DNA of 15,876 nt, taken from Gamarada debralockiae (taxonomy: Eukaryota > Ascomycota > Leotiomycetes > Helotiales > Hyphodiscaceae). The translations under genes were made by a program, and so were the position numbers. The notes below the pieces were generated by a model. The model saw only the letters and a program-made list of their open reading frames with translations. It did no database searches and was not told the DNA's origin. Numbering within the stretch: position 1 is the first letter of the stretch; each line of letters starts with the position of its first letter. The stretch spans positions 1 through 15,876 of the forward strand of contig NXFV01001369.1 of the NCBI GenBank assembly GCA_002803225.1. Direction: 5' to 3'. Positions 1-9,549 of this stretch are shown here, one piece after another.

Positions 1-1544
1 CTGGAAATGACGGTGAGCGACGATGGGGGGTTGGATGTTTATGGCATGGGGGGAGGCAGTTTTACCAATTGAGCGGGGAGATTTGGAAACGACGTTAACA
101 GCTTGATTCTTGGTTTACTGATCGAGTTTACATCGTCAAGAATTAGCCAAGAGACGGCCAATGGAAAGGCTTGGACGGCGCCAAAAGGAACCCATCACTA
201 AACGAGGAAGCCATAGGCTACTAAGCCCGAGTTTTCATGCCCACATGCCACGTTTTGAAAGAACTCAAATTTAAAACCATCTCTGCCGTAAGCTGGCGTA
301 AAGACTAGGGATACAACCCTGAAGATAGGGAATTATAGAGCATATAGATTTTTATGGACCGTATTGGTTTAATTATGCTTTTGAATGTCAGGGGTTAGGA
401 TTTCCAACTCATGCATGTCTTCAAACCTCGATACCAGGGTGCAGGCTCGCAGCCTTACTGCAGAGCTGGCGGACTAGAAATATTCATGAATGTCCTCTTT
501 CCCTCGAAATTGTCGATCTCTATTTCATGAGCGTTTGTGACAGATCGACTTACTTGGAACTCGTGATTATTTTCAAATACTTTGTCAAGTATCCCAGCAG
601 CAACAATAACAAGTTCCTAGAACGAATTGCCGAACTGAATATCAATACAAGGGTCACCACTCAGGAGATCTAATTCTCGCATCTAATTCTCTCCCCAAAA
701 TATATCGTCAAAGTTACACACGAGAAGTCTGAGATAAGATAAATTGTGCTCGATTTACATCTATATCAGTTTCCAAGAGCGAGACGGCTTCCTCGTCAAT
801 GTAAGTCTACTGATGCAACGGCCTCCCAGCCTTGCTGACTAATCAAGAGAGTTCTCGTGGTTCAGACCCTTGATTTGGACTTGGATCCTGTGTACCGTAC
901 ATATATTTTACTTAATTGATACAAGAGTTTGTTGATAGGGGTATACACTGAATAGGCAAAGTAGTATTCCGGAAGTATACCAGAGTAATGTTGTGGCTGA
1001 CATTAGTTGGTGAACAGGTAGCCGCGAGAGATTGAAAACTGAATCGAAGCTCTTTGCCGTTGTCACTGTCCACTGGCATAGGACCCAGTCAACAACATCA
1101 ACACCAATTGTCCAAAGGCATTATCTTCGAACAAGCCAGTCGTCTCTGAGCTCTCCTTGCTTGGGGTGAGAATAAGAATAGTGCGCACGGTCACAAGGAC
1201 GAAACGAACGCGGGAAATATCCCAAATCTCCCAAATTCGGCCCCCAAAACGATCTAGTGTAGTCAGCAGCGGCAGCTAGGGTATCGAGAAACCTTTTTTC
1301 TCGTAGTAGGCGAGACGAGGAGTCGAGTTTAAAAAAAAGCGCGCTAGAGAAGTACTGTAGAAGCGGACTGGCGGCTGTGGGACTGTACCCGTATTCACCA
1401 GGCAGTCCAGTCAATCACTGCACACAGGTCTCCACTTGAAACACTTCCACTATCCAGGGTGCTCGCCAGCAGTGAGAGCCAGGCAGTCCAGACTCCATCT
1501 CAATCCAGCTTCGCACGGTCTAGGGTCCAGGTTGATTGATATTC
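1..1544. other. Gene-free stretch
   Basis: I see no supportable gene. Open frames are short and lack recognisable motifs, and the one listed at 1121-1414 on the minus strand looks like chance. Bases 2-28 nearly match 10772-10798, so the left edge lies in a repeated segment. Confidence 0.5.
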
Positions 1545-1753
1545 TTAGAGCCTTATTAGCGTGGTGACGTCCCAGTCAAGCTTGGTTTTGGTAGCTTGGG
1601 GCTTTCCACCACGACCAGGAGGCCTGCAAATCTGACAGAGAAGCATGGCGAAGAACAAGGCGAAGAAGGCTAGAAGCTGCTGAAAAGCCACACGATAGTC
1701 AAAGCTACCTTTTACTTGCCTCTTTCCATGCCATGAGGATTACCATTTTCCAT
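1545..1753 (-). CDS. Possible small single-pass membrane protein (doubtful)
   Basis: Not a recognised family. An open minus-strand frame ends at a TAA at 1545-1547 and encodes a hydrophobic helix (LLAFFALFFAMLLCQIC), then a Gly/Arg/Lys-rich tail (RPPGRGGKP) and a C-terminal KTKLDWD segment. No in-frame ATG lies upstream of the helix before a stop. A start can be made by splicing ATGGAAAATG (1753-1744) through an intron at 1709-1743 to an exon at 1708-1545, giving 57 residues with the phase kept. That intron is only 35 bp, shorter than the other introns here, which weakens the model. Alternatively the start is the internal ATG at 1646, giving 33 residues, or this is the last exon of a gene whose earlier exons I cannot find. 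The helix followed by positive charges is the main reason to list it. Confidence 0.25.
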
Positions 1754-2351
1754 GAGAAAGGTTTGCGACTTCGTCGCTTTCGCCTGAGATAACTGATCGT
1801 GAATTGGAGAATCCTTCGATACGGTTACATATCATCTATGTACTGCTGACTCTTGGTGAAATAAATGTTGAGCAGCGCAAAGGTGTTTTGCTTTGTAACG
1901 GCGACGACGAGTTAAGTTGCGCTCCACGGGAAACCATGTGGTCGGGAGGCTTGGGTTCGGCAGTCTCCTTCCTTTCTGCTACCTTTTTGGGTGTCCCCCG
2001 TCCCACCTTTACAGTACTACTATAACAAACCAGTTCCGTGCATCTGGGCAACCTACGACGTTTTGTATACGAACAGGACGAGGAACGAACCAAGACCAAC
2101 CGACGAACCTAATTGTACCCAACGAGGCCAAATCCTTACTCGCACCCTGCCCTTCAAGGCCGTCGATTTCCGATCCAGCTTCAAGTCTTCTTCCTTTGCG
2201 ACGTCGTCCTGCCTGTCAGCTCGTCTAGCCCCTCAGCTCGTCTAGCCCCAACAGTCACGTAGTATCCTGATCGACTCTGCTGTCGCACGGCAAGGCTCTC
2301 TTATGATTTGCGACTTGTTTGCCAGTTACTGCCTAGAAAAATGACCCAGCG
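1754..2351. other. Gene-free stretch with a short tandem duplication
   Basis: The short overlapping open frames here show no recognisable protein. A 17-bp unit, TCAGCTCGTCTAGCCCC, occurs twice in tandem at 2216-2232 and 2233-2249. Confidence 0.4.
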
Positions 2352-2460
2352 AATTGGAGATATCTTAAACGGTCATTACAGCTTCTACATATTCTCGTGG
2401 CATAGAATTGTTGGGACGATTGAGCCACTGCTGCACTGCGGTCGTAGTCATGAGGATTTG
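2352..2460 (-). repeat. Degenerate dispersed repeat, copy R1
   Basis: This segment aligns with 2876-2985 along most of its length, sharing blocks such as AAACGGTCATTAC and ATATTCTCGTGGCAT and the stretch ATTGAGCCACTGCTGC. Read on the minus strand it encodes NSMPREYVE, as does R3, with a different and interrupted continuation. It looks like a remnant of one exon or element duplicated several times. Confidence 0.6.
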
Positions 2461-2694
2461 CACGAGAGCTTCGTCGCAACGGGTGAAACGAACGACTTCG
2501 ACATGCGAATGCAATGTTCGACTCTCATGCTTGAAATTGATACACAATTCTAGAAATGCTTTCCTATGATACGATGCTTGCCAGTTCTCCAGATCGACAT
2601 CACTCCATGCACTGACAGTATCCCAGGGAGTGATATCGATCCGGAGAACGGGCAAGTATCCTTATCCGTATCCTAGTCGAGAAATCCAAAATGC

Positions 2695-2800
2695 CAAGCA
2701 TATTCGATCGCTTCATACGTATTCACGTGGCATGGAATTGTTACGGCGATTCAACCACCGTGATGCTCTGGGGTCGTGTCTTACGAGACCAACTGCTACA
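2695..2800 (-). repeat. Degenerate dispersed repeat, copy R2
   Basis: The most diverged of the three clustered copies. It keeps TATTCACGTGGCATGGAATTG, matching TATTCTCGTGGCATGGAATTG in R3. The minus-strand reading RNNSMPREYV is followed at once by a stop. Confidence 0.5.
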
Positions 2801-2875
2801 ACCACGACAAGGATCGTAGGAGTAATTATGATTTGCGGTGTGATTGCTAATTAATATGTACAAGAGGTTCTAACA

Positions 2876-2985
2876 AATTTGAGATATTCTAAACGGTCAT
2901 TACTGCTTTCTACATATTCTCGTGGCATGGAATTGCTGGAAGATTGAGCCACTGCTGCCTTGTGCACTGAGGTTACATCACGGGA
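2876..2985 (-). repeat. Degenerate dispersed repeat, copy R3
   Basis: Best-preserved copy. It lies within an uninterrupted minus-strand frame (2851-3051) containing DVTSVHKAAVAQSSSNSMPR, which continues REYVESSNDRLEYLKF. It is directly repeated with R1 and R2. A shorter, inverted fourth copy lies at 4744-4800. Confidence 0.6.
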
Positions 2986-3009
2986 GACCGACGTTGCCGC
3001 AAGCTCGGC

Positions 3010-3399
3010 AAGGTTCTCTACAAACTCGAAGATACGAAAGGATGTTGTCACAGTCTTGTATTAGTGGACGCCACAAGTTTTGCAGCAACTTTTCCTCAAC
3101 CTGACCCTCTCCATGTTTGTGATGGCCGGGATTGGAGTCACGTGGACAGTTACCACAAACGGAAAGGGAGGAGTGTGGGGAAGTCGGTAGGAGCTTGCCT
3201 GAGAGCAAATGTGGAAGTTGAGGCAGGGGATGCAAGTGATGAATGCTGTTTTAGTAGACAAGGTCCACTTTAACAAGTCCGCGCTCTGGACTCTTGATAT
3301 ACAATTGTCCCAGTCTCGCTCAGCAGCCGCAAAAGAAAATTGTGCCCGAATTCATCAGCGACCTCATCTATATGGCCATCTCCAACGAAAAAGCCAGAG
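3010..3399. other. Gene-free stretch downstream of small-family copy 1
   Basis: Overlapping open frames occur on both strands (2978-3276), none with recognisable domains. It probably includes the 3' flank of the minus-strand small gene ending at 3400. Confidence 0.35.
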
Positions 3400-3709
3400 T
3401 TACGGTGCTTCAAGTCCAAAATCTGCATGAGTTCCTGCAATTGGCTGAAGTTCGACGTCGTATGGCAAAGCTAAGAATCTTTAGCAGAACCCAAAATAAA
3501 GCTCCAACACTTAACTTACTGTCATCTCGAGGTCCGCGACCCTCGACTCTTCGTGTCCCTTTCCTTATTGCCCACCAACTAAGAAGTATGCTGAGAATTC
3601 CCAGAATAGCGGCGAGAATCCCGAATATGACATTGATAGTGTTGTCTGTCGAAAGATCGCGAGTAGTGAGAGCGGGATTGAGAATAGGTTTCATGCTTAG
3701 CGACTTCAT
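3400..3709 (-). CDS. Small single-pass membrane protein, family copy 1 (subfamily A)
   Basis: Unrecognised family; function unknown. Model: exon 3709-3520, intron 3471-3519 (GTAAGT donor, TGCTAAAG branch region, TTCTTAG acceptor, 49 bp), exon 3470-3400, giving 86 residues with the phase preserved. Residues 1-25 are a short polar N-terminus containing TTRDLSTDNTIN. About 26-47 form one hydrophobic helix (VIFGILAAILGILSILLSWW). A basic segment follows (IRKGTRRVEGRG), then a C-terminus in the second exon reading LPYDVELQPIAGTHADFG. The same C-terminal exon is recognisable at copy 2, which supports the splice. Positive charge after the helix suggests the C-terminus is cytosolic. The start is uncertain. 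Sequence upstream resembles the first intron of copies 3-6 (ATAGGC then TCTAATC), but its donor GT reads CT, so this copy either starts at the ATG at 3709 or M6, or has lost its original first exon. Confidence 0.5.
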
Positions 3710-4114
3710 ATATTGTTGACGATTAGAAAAGGCTGGGTGTTAATGATTGCCTATGTAGATGGAACTTCGAAGTTGGCGTCGCCGACAATATCCAGCAGAG
3801 CGTCTACGACTTTTCCGTTGAAGGGTTGGAAAGATATCCTTAGCGGAGGATATAGTGGTGGAACTCGAGTGGATAAAACGCGAACCAGTAAGGAAGAATT
3901 GAAGCCTGAAAGCACAGGCCACCAAATAGATTTGGCAAATAATGGGATTTGGCAAATAATGGGGGACGGTACCGGGACTGGGTTTCATAAGAAGAAGTCT
4001 AGATATTGAAAGGAGATCAGCGAGTACCCAGCAGAGGACGGTTTGCCTATCGTGGAGAGTGAGGCGGCGCGCGGGATATGCCCGGCATTGGTGAGAGAAC
4101 CGGAGGAGGAAAGC
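3710..4114. other. Stretch upstream of copy 1, with a tandem 17-mer
   Basis: At least two minus-strand frames stay open here (one spans 3740-4165), but neither shows a recognisable domain and the overlap suggests chance. A 17-bp unit, ATTTGGCAAATAATGGG, is repeated in tandem at 3930-3946 and 3947-3963. The 3719-3770 part probably holds the degenerate first intron or 5' flank of copy 1. Confidence 0.35.
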
Positions 4115-4197
4115 TACTCTCCCCCCCGGAATGAAGGTTAAATTTTCGGCTGTGCCACCCGCCAAAAATTAAACTTTCATTTAGGGGGGGGAGAGTA
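4115..4197. mobile_element. 79-bp TA-flanked inverted-repeat miniature element
   Basis: The segment 4117-4195 is nearly one long palindrome flanked by TA at 4115-4116 and 4196-4197. The left arm begins CTCTCCCCCCC and runs to TTTTCGGC; the reverse complement of the right arm begins CTCTCCCCCCCC and runs to TTTTTGGC. The arms, about 34 bp, differ by a few substitutions and a one-base difference in the C run, around a short loop. A TA duplication with inverted ends is what a non-autonomous Tc1/mariner-type element would leave. It has no coding capacity. A foldback hairpin that is not a transposon is the alternative. Confidence 0.55.
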
Positions 4198-4743
4198 CAA
4201 AACAAGATCATTACCTTAATTTAGGAAGCTACCTGGTCCCTGCGGGATCTGCGAGCGAGGACAGGCTTTCTTCCAGAATCTGGAGTGTATGCGAAGCGCG
4301 GTGCAGCTCCTGCGAGCGTTTCTAGAGTAAATTCCAAAATAGGTTGGGCAAATTCTGAGATGGAAGCTTGTTGGGTGAGGGACAAGGGCACGACTCGTTA
4401 GCGCCGAAGCACGGTACTCCGGTATAGGGTTTGGATAGCTACGCCGAGGCTAGGGAATATTTCCGTAAACCTACACTATCGCAAGTAATAGAACGATTGG
4501 GAAATATTGAGGGTAGGATGGAAGGAGGAGGAGCAGAACGTACCAGACCGTCAGTTCTGTTATGATACGGCGCAGCAAAGTAGTTGTGATAAGATCCGTT
4601 GGTAATGTGATTAAGGTGGGTGAAATGACGGTTCGCCTACCAATGATAGGCGATATGGTAGAGTTTGCAAGGTAGGTAGAAGCAATGCAGAGACGAGGGA
4701 GGGGTATTCTGGGGGGTACTGTATCTCGTGCATCGCTGCGCAA
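4198..4743. other. Gene-free stretch
   Basis: A hydrophobic minus-strand frame (4471-4743) starts at TTG, lacks homology that I recognise, and is not convincing. Nothing else stands out. Confidence 0.35.
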
Positions 4744-4800
4744 AAATTCTATGCTATGAGAATATGTAGAAAGCAGTGACGACGGTTTTTAATTATCTCC
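4744..4800 (+). repeat. Degenerate dispersed repeat, copy R4 (inverted)
   Basis: Begins ATTCTATGCTATGAGAATAT, which matches the reverse complement of R3 (ATTCCATGCCACGAGAATAT) except for C-to-T changes, and it continues GTAGAAAGCAGT in both. Orientation is opposite to R1-R3. The transitions fit RIP decay of a repeated sequence. Confidence 0.5.
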
Positions 4801-5284
4801 GGTGTCTGGGTGGCTTACTAATTTCGGAAACGTCCTCCAACATATTTTCCCTTTGTGGGCAATATCGACGCCACTCCTGATTCTGCCTCTGCAGGAACTC
4901 ACCGCTAGCAGGATAATTGGCTCAGACCGCACGACCAATATCAAGCAGGTCGAAGAGAAGCGGAGGGAAACGTGCATCTAACCTTCAGTCTAGCCAGGCC
5001 TTGGCCCGAACTAGAATGACGCTAGAGGCCCCAGCTCTCGTCGCAACAATCCCTGGATGGGCAAAGGGAGAAAGGAGAGTCCATATCAAGACTCAGCACG
5101 ACACCGTGTTTTCCTACTTATGATGGGACGTCCGCTACTTTCAAACTTGACATAATATTGCTAAGTGCCTTTATACTTGACATTGTGACTCACAACCCTT
5201 ACTCCACGAGGTTAGCTACGACGCAGCCTTGTCGCTTATTGCTGATTCCTGTCGGTGCCTTTGGTCATAAAGGTCTAATTGTTT
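4801..5284. other. Gene-free stretch upstream of copy 2
   Basis: No gene is supported. It should contain whatever promoter and first exon copy 2 once had. I looked for a small ATGG exon with a GTRCGT donor as in copies 3-6 and found only weak resemblance around 5122 (ATGATGGGACGTCC). Confidence 0.35.
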
Positions 5285-5666
5285 AACGGTTCCATTGAGC
5301 ACCATGACCCTCAGCCTTCTCAGTTCACGCAGACTTCGACAATCACCACAGACGAACACACCGTCGTTGCTACTCCCATTACGAGCATTAGCACTCGTAG
5401 CCTCTCAATAGACAACACAATCAACATCATCTTCGGCGTACTCGCGTCTATACTTAGCATCCTCAGTGTTTTGTTGGCTTGGGCAATGTAGAAGGGCAAC
5501 CGTTGACACTGGCCGGACATGGACCTCAAGACGATGGCCAGTAATTCCATGCTGCTATTGATGTAGCTAACTGGTGCCAGTCCTGCCTCGCGATATCGAA
5601 CTTCAACCTATCGCAGGAAACCATGCGGACTATGAGGTGACGCTGGGGGTCGGCTTCCATCCATAA
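5285..5666 (+). pseudogene. Small membrane protein family copy 2 (subfamily A), degraded
   Basis: The frame at 5285-5491 encodes a Thr/Ser-rich stretch (QTSTITTDEHTVVATPITS), then STRSLSIDNTINIIFG and a hydrophobic helix ending LLAWAM. This parallels copy 1 (TTRDLSTDNTINVIFG...). Just after the helix the frame hits TAG (5489-5491) and then TGA (5504-5506). An alternative frame from about 5483 is open to GGACCTCAAGACGAT, the counterpart of copy 1's GGACCTCGAGATGAC, so a one-base frameshift near the end of the helix is likely. At 5581-5666, after a possible intron 5541-5580 (GTAATT...GCTAACTGGTGCCAG), the C-terminal exon is recognisable: LPRDIELQPIAGNHADY. There is no in-frame ATG at the 5' end (a TAA precedes at 5276-5278). 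I call it a pseudogene; an unseen upstream exon and unusual splicing could rescue it. Confidence 0.5.
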
Positions 5667-6268
5667 CTAGAAGAGAGAGATATCGCACAACGATACACGA
5701 GGAGGGGCTAGGCGGTGATAATGGCGTTCGTGATGGTGGAATTGTTGTAGACCTTGGCCTGCCAAAATTTTCGAGTATCTTCGCAAATCAAACTCATCGT
5801 TGCCAAACTTGACTCAAACTGATGCACAACTACCATTGGCCAGACCGGCAACTTGATGATGAGTGACCTTCGAGCTGGACGGAAAATCTCTAAAATACAG
5901 GGATAGTCCAGCTTTGGATAAGTACGAGAAGGGTTCTGAGGCCTTAGATGTTAAGCTCACCTGAGTAATTCGAGGTTGCAACCTGGGTAGCTTTGAGGAT
6001 TGACGCGGGTTTGGAAGCAGATAACCGGGACGCACATCACAAGGATGTAGACCAACTCGATATTTTCGGGCGCAAGGCGACAAATTGTGAGAAGCAATCG
6101 AACTCGAACACGAATAATTGGCCAAGAACCATACGCTTGATTGATGTGATGTTGTTCGTAGCGGTGCATTTGATCCTTCAGTGCTGACTGGAGGAGCACA
6201 ATTCCTAGAGGATGTAACGCTTTCATCGACCACATGAGGCAATACTAGCCAGCTAAAATTCTCGAACA
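5667..6268. other. Intergenic stretch and USB1 3' flank
   Basis: Long minus-strand frames (5814-6281; 5957-6235) show no recognisable domain and overlap each other, so I do not call them. The right part should be the USB1 3' UTR. Confidence 0.4.
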
Positions 6269-7355
6269 TCATTCTCCCCACAAGGCTTTCCCTTCAATAA
6301 CCTTCCTCGGCAGGCGGATATTCGTCACCACATTTCCAACCTTCGCCTTCATCTCTTCGACTCTGAAAGATATATTCTTGAAATCCTCGAATCCATCAGC
6401 CACTATAGACTTGGTAGCAGCTAGAAGCTCGAAGTTGGGGCGCTCCAGCGCCCAGGCAATGCTGATGTGAAACGCATCCGACACTTCCTGCATGTCACTC
6501 CAATCCATCTTAGATTCTGAGCCTCGCCTTATATTTTGGCCTCCCTTGACTTTCTTTCTGCTACTCCTCTTCACGATCTTGTCCTCGAAATCGGGGAGCT
6601 TCGCGTAAAGAGTAGGTTGGTCGTACTCTTGAACAACTTTATTGCTGATGAAGAGAAGCTTGTTCAGGCCATTAAGTTCTGGTTGGTTGAGGCGCAGGAC
6701 GAGGAACCAGCGCGTCTTCTCGAAATTGGGGACCCAATCGAGACCGGAAAATGTGATGTCGAATCTGGCTTGTAAGCACGTGACCGTATGGAGTTTGGAA
6801 AGGGGGTTCCTACGGTCGAATGCCAGATGACTTGACAACTTCCTCCAGCGAAGCAACGAATGCATCCTTCCTCTCCGTCGGCAAGCCAATCGGGCGTGAA
6901 AGGCTGATGTGCAATGGTAGGGGAGCACCGAGGTCACTGGTCAAGAAAGAATTGATATCAGTTTCTTCTGCAGATATCTTCTCTTTCAATTTGGAGATCA
7001 ATGTAGTCAATGATCCATTTTCTGCAGTCGCAGGACACCCTCGATCAAGTCAGCGGCAGCCCTTGCGCAAAGTTTGAAAGTGAAATCAAGACATACACTC
7101 GATGTATATATGAGTCGGCCAATTGCCCTCGACATGAGGAGTCACCCTCTTCCGTCCTCCATGCAAAGTAGGGTCATCTCTAGTACTGACTCTCGTTGTC
7201 GACGCGTAAAGATCGTGGAATTTGGATGGTAAAGGAGGAAGTTCTGAAGAACTTTCATCATCGCGTTTGCGCTTCAAGTTCGCGGCATTCGGATCAATTG
7301 TAGGTTGGACTTCTTCCTCATCTTCATCAGATGAAGCATAATCGACTAGAGCCAT
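6269..7355 (-). CDS. usb1: USB1/Mpn1-type U6 snRNA 3'-5' exonuclease (phosphodiesterase)
   Basis: Model: exons 7355-7097, 7039-6814 and 6764-6269, giving 326 residues. Intron 1 (7040-7096, 57 bp) has GTATGT, a GCTGAC branch site and GAG acceptor; intron 2 (6765-6813, 49 bp) has GTAGGA and CCAG. Intron 1 joins T to GG, restoring the expected Trp in THIYIEWCP; intron 2 restores SSGIRPFDITFSGLDWVPNF. USB1 is a 2H-phosphoesterase that trims the oligo(U) tail of U6 snRNA in the nucleus. Both signature motifs are present: HIS at residues 130-132 (LPLHISLSRP) and HIS at 261-263 (DAFHISIAWAL). The N-terminus is acidic (SSDEDEEEV) followed by KRKRDDE, typical low-complexity sequence. A Lys/Arg-rich insert (about 225-243) precedes the second motif. 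The protein is somewhat longer than the human enzyme. The start was chosen at MALVDYASSDEDE because the region upstream has no conserved character. It is divergent to Pal1. Confidence 0.93.
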
Positions 7356-7926
7356 CCTATCTCCAACGACGGATAGCTTCAGGAAGGATGATGTTGTCAC
7401 GTTCTGCCGATTCCCAGACGTCGGTGCCCAAAGCTTGGCATCGAGCTAGCCTGCCGCTTCTATTTTCATCCAATCTCAGCCACTCGGATTCGTCGTTGCA
7501 AAACGTTAAATTCTTTTGAAATCCAAAATCACGTCAGCGTGGGTCAAATCCGCGTCAACAAAGGAGTACCGAAGAGGCTAAGTAGAGTTTTAATGGGGAA
7601 AGAACGGGGAGTTGGGGTCTGGATTCGTCTGATGTTTGTCCGCTGCATCCGCTCCTTCTCCACTTTTTGCAGGGGTGGAATGACGTATCACAGCTGTCTG
7701 TGCAATCGCTGCACTCCGGGATGAAAGGTCCCTGGGCGCATTGCGTACGACAACACACCAACAACGAACATACAATCCCCCGGGGCTCCCAAGAAGCTTC
7801 TTCAAGCTTACAACTCCTTCGAAACTTCACCAGACGACAAGTTTCATCCAAGTATCCATTTACCTGATACCATCTGAAGAACCATCACGTTACTCGAAAA
7901 CATCAGACCATACAGATCGACCGAAA
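7356..7926. promoter_or_regulatory. Shared divergent promoter region of USB1 and Pal1
   Basis: These 571 bp separate two head-to-head genes and must hold both 5' UTRs and promoters. A CCAAT on the plus strand is near 7470. I see no TATA box. Small open frames here (7331-7519, 7539-7724 and minus-strand 7555-7851) are not convincing. The last 120 bp before Pal1 are pyrimidine- and A-rich, as in a 5' UTR, with the start context CGAAAATGG. Confidence 0.5.
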
Positions 7927-9248
7927 ATGGAATCCTCGGAGGACAAGCATTGGGTAAGTTAGTTACCCGACACAGCTCAACTGCAAGGATCAGAGCTTGA
8001 TATCAAGCCTGACGATCAACGATTAAAAGCATGATTTCTGATCTCAGAACAGGCAACCAAATATCTCCTCGACCCTTTAACAGCACCTGAACCCTCCCAG
8101 GAAACCGGTCCAGGAACGCATTTCTACTCTGCACCGGTCTCACGAGCGGCATCAACATCCAAAGGACCGGCAGTGACATCAACCTCAGCAGACCATTCAA
8201 GAAGCACTTCAGACTCGAAAAGAGTTTCAGCAAGCGTCTATCCTACGCCACCAAGCTCTGCAAGCCCAACGCAATCCTCCTTCCATCCATCGAATCCTTA
8301 TTCTCCGAATCACCGACAAACTGCTTTCGGTGCCTATCCTAACGCCGCACCAAGCAGACGAAGCATCGACGAACCTGTTGGAAACGGGAAAGAAAGACGC
8401 AGAGGCAGTTCACTCGGCGAGCGATTTCCAGGCGATATGTCGCACCGACCTCTCGATCAACTGCGCAAGGAAGCCAAAGCGGCTGACCGCGCACCGCACT
8501 TGAAGAAGAGACACATGCCAGGAGCTGACACTATTGATGTGTTGGACAGATCGTTTATTGGAGGAGCATATCATCATGAGGGTCCCTACGACGCTACGCT
8601 GTTGGCACGAAACACAAACTATAAGTCCTCGCCTGTTGAGGCTGTACGAGGCACGAATAACGAGGCTTTGAAGGCTACGCCGAGGGAGAATATTAGAGAT
8701 GCGCTGGATAAACACGTCCCGTTGCAGGGAACGGCCGTTATCCCACCGGGAATGGCGGGATTAGATGGACGCCCAATGGATTACGAGGAAGGTGCAGATT
8801 TAATGAGAGAGCCTGATGCTCCAGGCGGAGCTTACAAGAGATGGGATCACGTCGTACGTTCCCTTCCCCCTCCCATTTTCCCTCCCCACTAACCAAAGAC
8901 AAGACATATCTCCCAGACGATTACAAAGGCAAAGGCGAGCCCTCCTTCTCCATCGAAAAAGCGTTGAAAGAACACGAGAAAAACACCCATCGCGGAGTCC
9001 TATCCGACGGCAACTCAGCATATGAAATGCAGCCGAGAAGCAGACAGGAAGCTAGTCGTCAACGCAGCGCGAGTGGAAGTAATGTTGGCATGGAGCCAGT
9101 TGGGAAAGGGACGGCGAGTGCGTTGAGGCTTGAGGAGGTTGAGGGTAGTGTGAGGAGGAGTAATACTACGGGACGGAGAGTAGGTGAAGGGTTGAAGAGA
9201 CGGTTTGGGAGTTTGAGGAGGGGGAAGAATAAGACTACCAACGTCTGA
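7927..9248 (+). CDS. pal1: Pal1 family cell-morphology protein
   Basis: Model: exons 7927-7953, 8053-8853 and 8904-9248, giving 390 residues. Intron 1 (7954-8052) has GTAAGT and acceptor GAACAG, chosen over the earlier CTCAG because it alone keeps phase and yields HWATKYLLDPL. Intron 2 (8854-8903) has GTACGT, a CACTAACC branch site and ACAAG acceptor. Fission yeast Pal1 sits at the cortex at growing ends and division sites and works with the endocytic machinery; this paralogue group is widespread in ascomycetes. The family signature lies near residues 171-196: VLDRSFIGGAYHHEGPYDAT, followed by LLARN. The N-terminal third is Ser/Pro-rich and probably disordered; YLLDPLTAPEPSQETGPGTH is characteristic of fungal members. 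The exon 3 segment DDYKGKGEPSFSIEKALKEH is also family-like. The C-terminus is strongly basic (RRFGSLRRGKNK). Divergent from USB1; tail-to-tail with small-family copy 3. Confidence 0.92.
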
Positions 9249-9332
9249 AGAGTTGATATAAGGAAGCAACGATGAAATGGGAAACGGATTCGAGGATACG
9301 GCTCTATATGGACGGAAACAACGACATTCGAA

Positions 9333-9549
9333 CAAGTATATAATATATTTAGGGAACAGGAAATTGGGAGGTACTGTATCATATGGGTAACGATACAGGA
9401 TAGAACGGGCATATATGATTTATTTGCATGAACTCCGTTACGCAAACTTTCCTTTTCTTTCTGTCCATTTGCTGTACTCCCTTCGCCAAACAAGTGTCCG
9501 GTTGACTGTCCTGTGCTCCATCCTCCGAACGCCTTCGCCAAACTTGAAC
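9333..9549. repeat. Duplicated 3' flank shared with 12815-13038
   Basis: The segment from about 9333 (TATATAATATATTTAGGG, GGGAGGTACTGTA, then GATAGAACGGGCATATATGA) aligns with about 12815-12960 (GGAGGTACAGTA, GATAGAACGGGTATATATGA). The duplication that produced copies 3 and 5 therefore included downstream DNA. It also holds the convergent 3' regions of Pal1 and copy 3. Confidence 0.55.

Noticed and set aside
3294..3719. 141-residue plus-strand open frame
   Set aside because: It is antisense to copy 1, whose spliced protein has paralogues; this frame shows none of its own.
3740..4165. 141-residue minus-strand open frame upstream of copy 1
   Set aside because: A second frame of the same strand is open over most of the same stretch and neither shows a domain; it runs into the 79-bp palindrome.
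4471..4743. 90-residue hydrophobic minus-strand frame
   Set aside because: Starts at TTG, has no conserved motif, and lacks the features of the small family.
5814..6281. 155-residue minus-strand open frame next to USB1
   Set aside because: No recognisable motif and it overlaps the USB1 stop in another frame; composition resembles chance reading of 3' flank.
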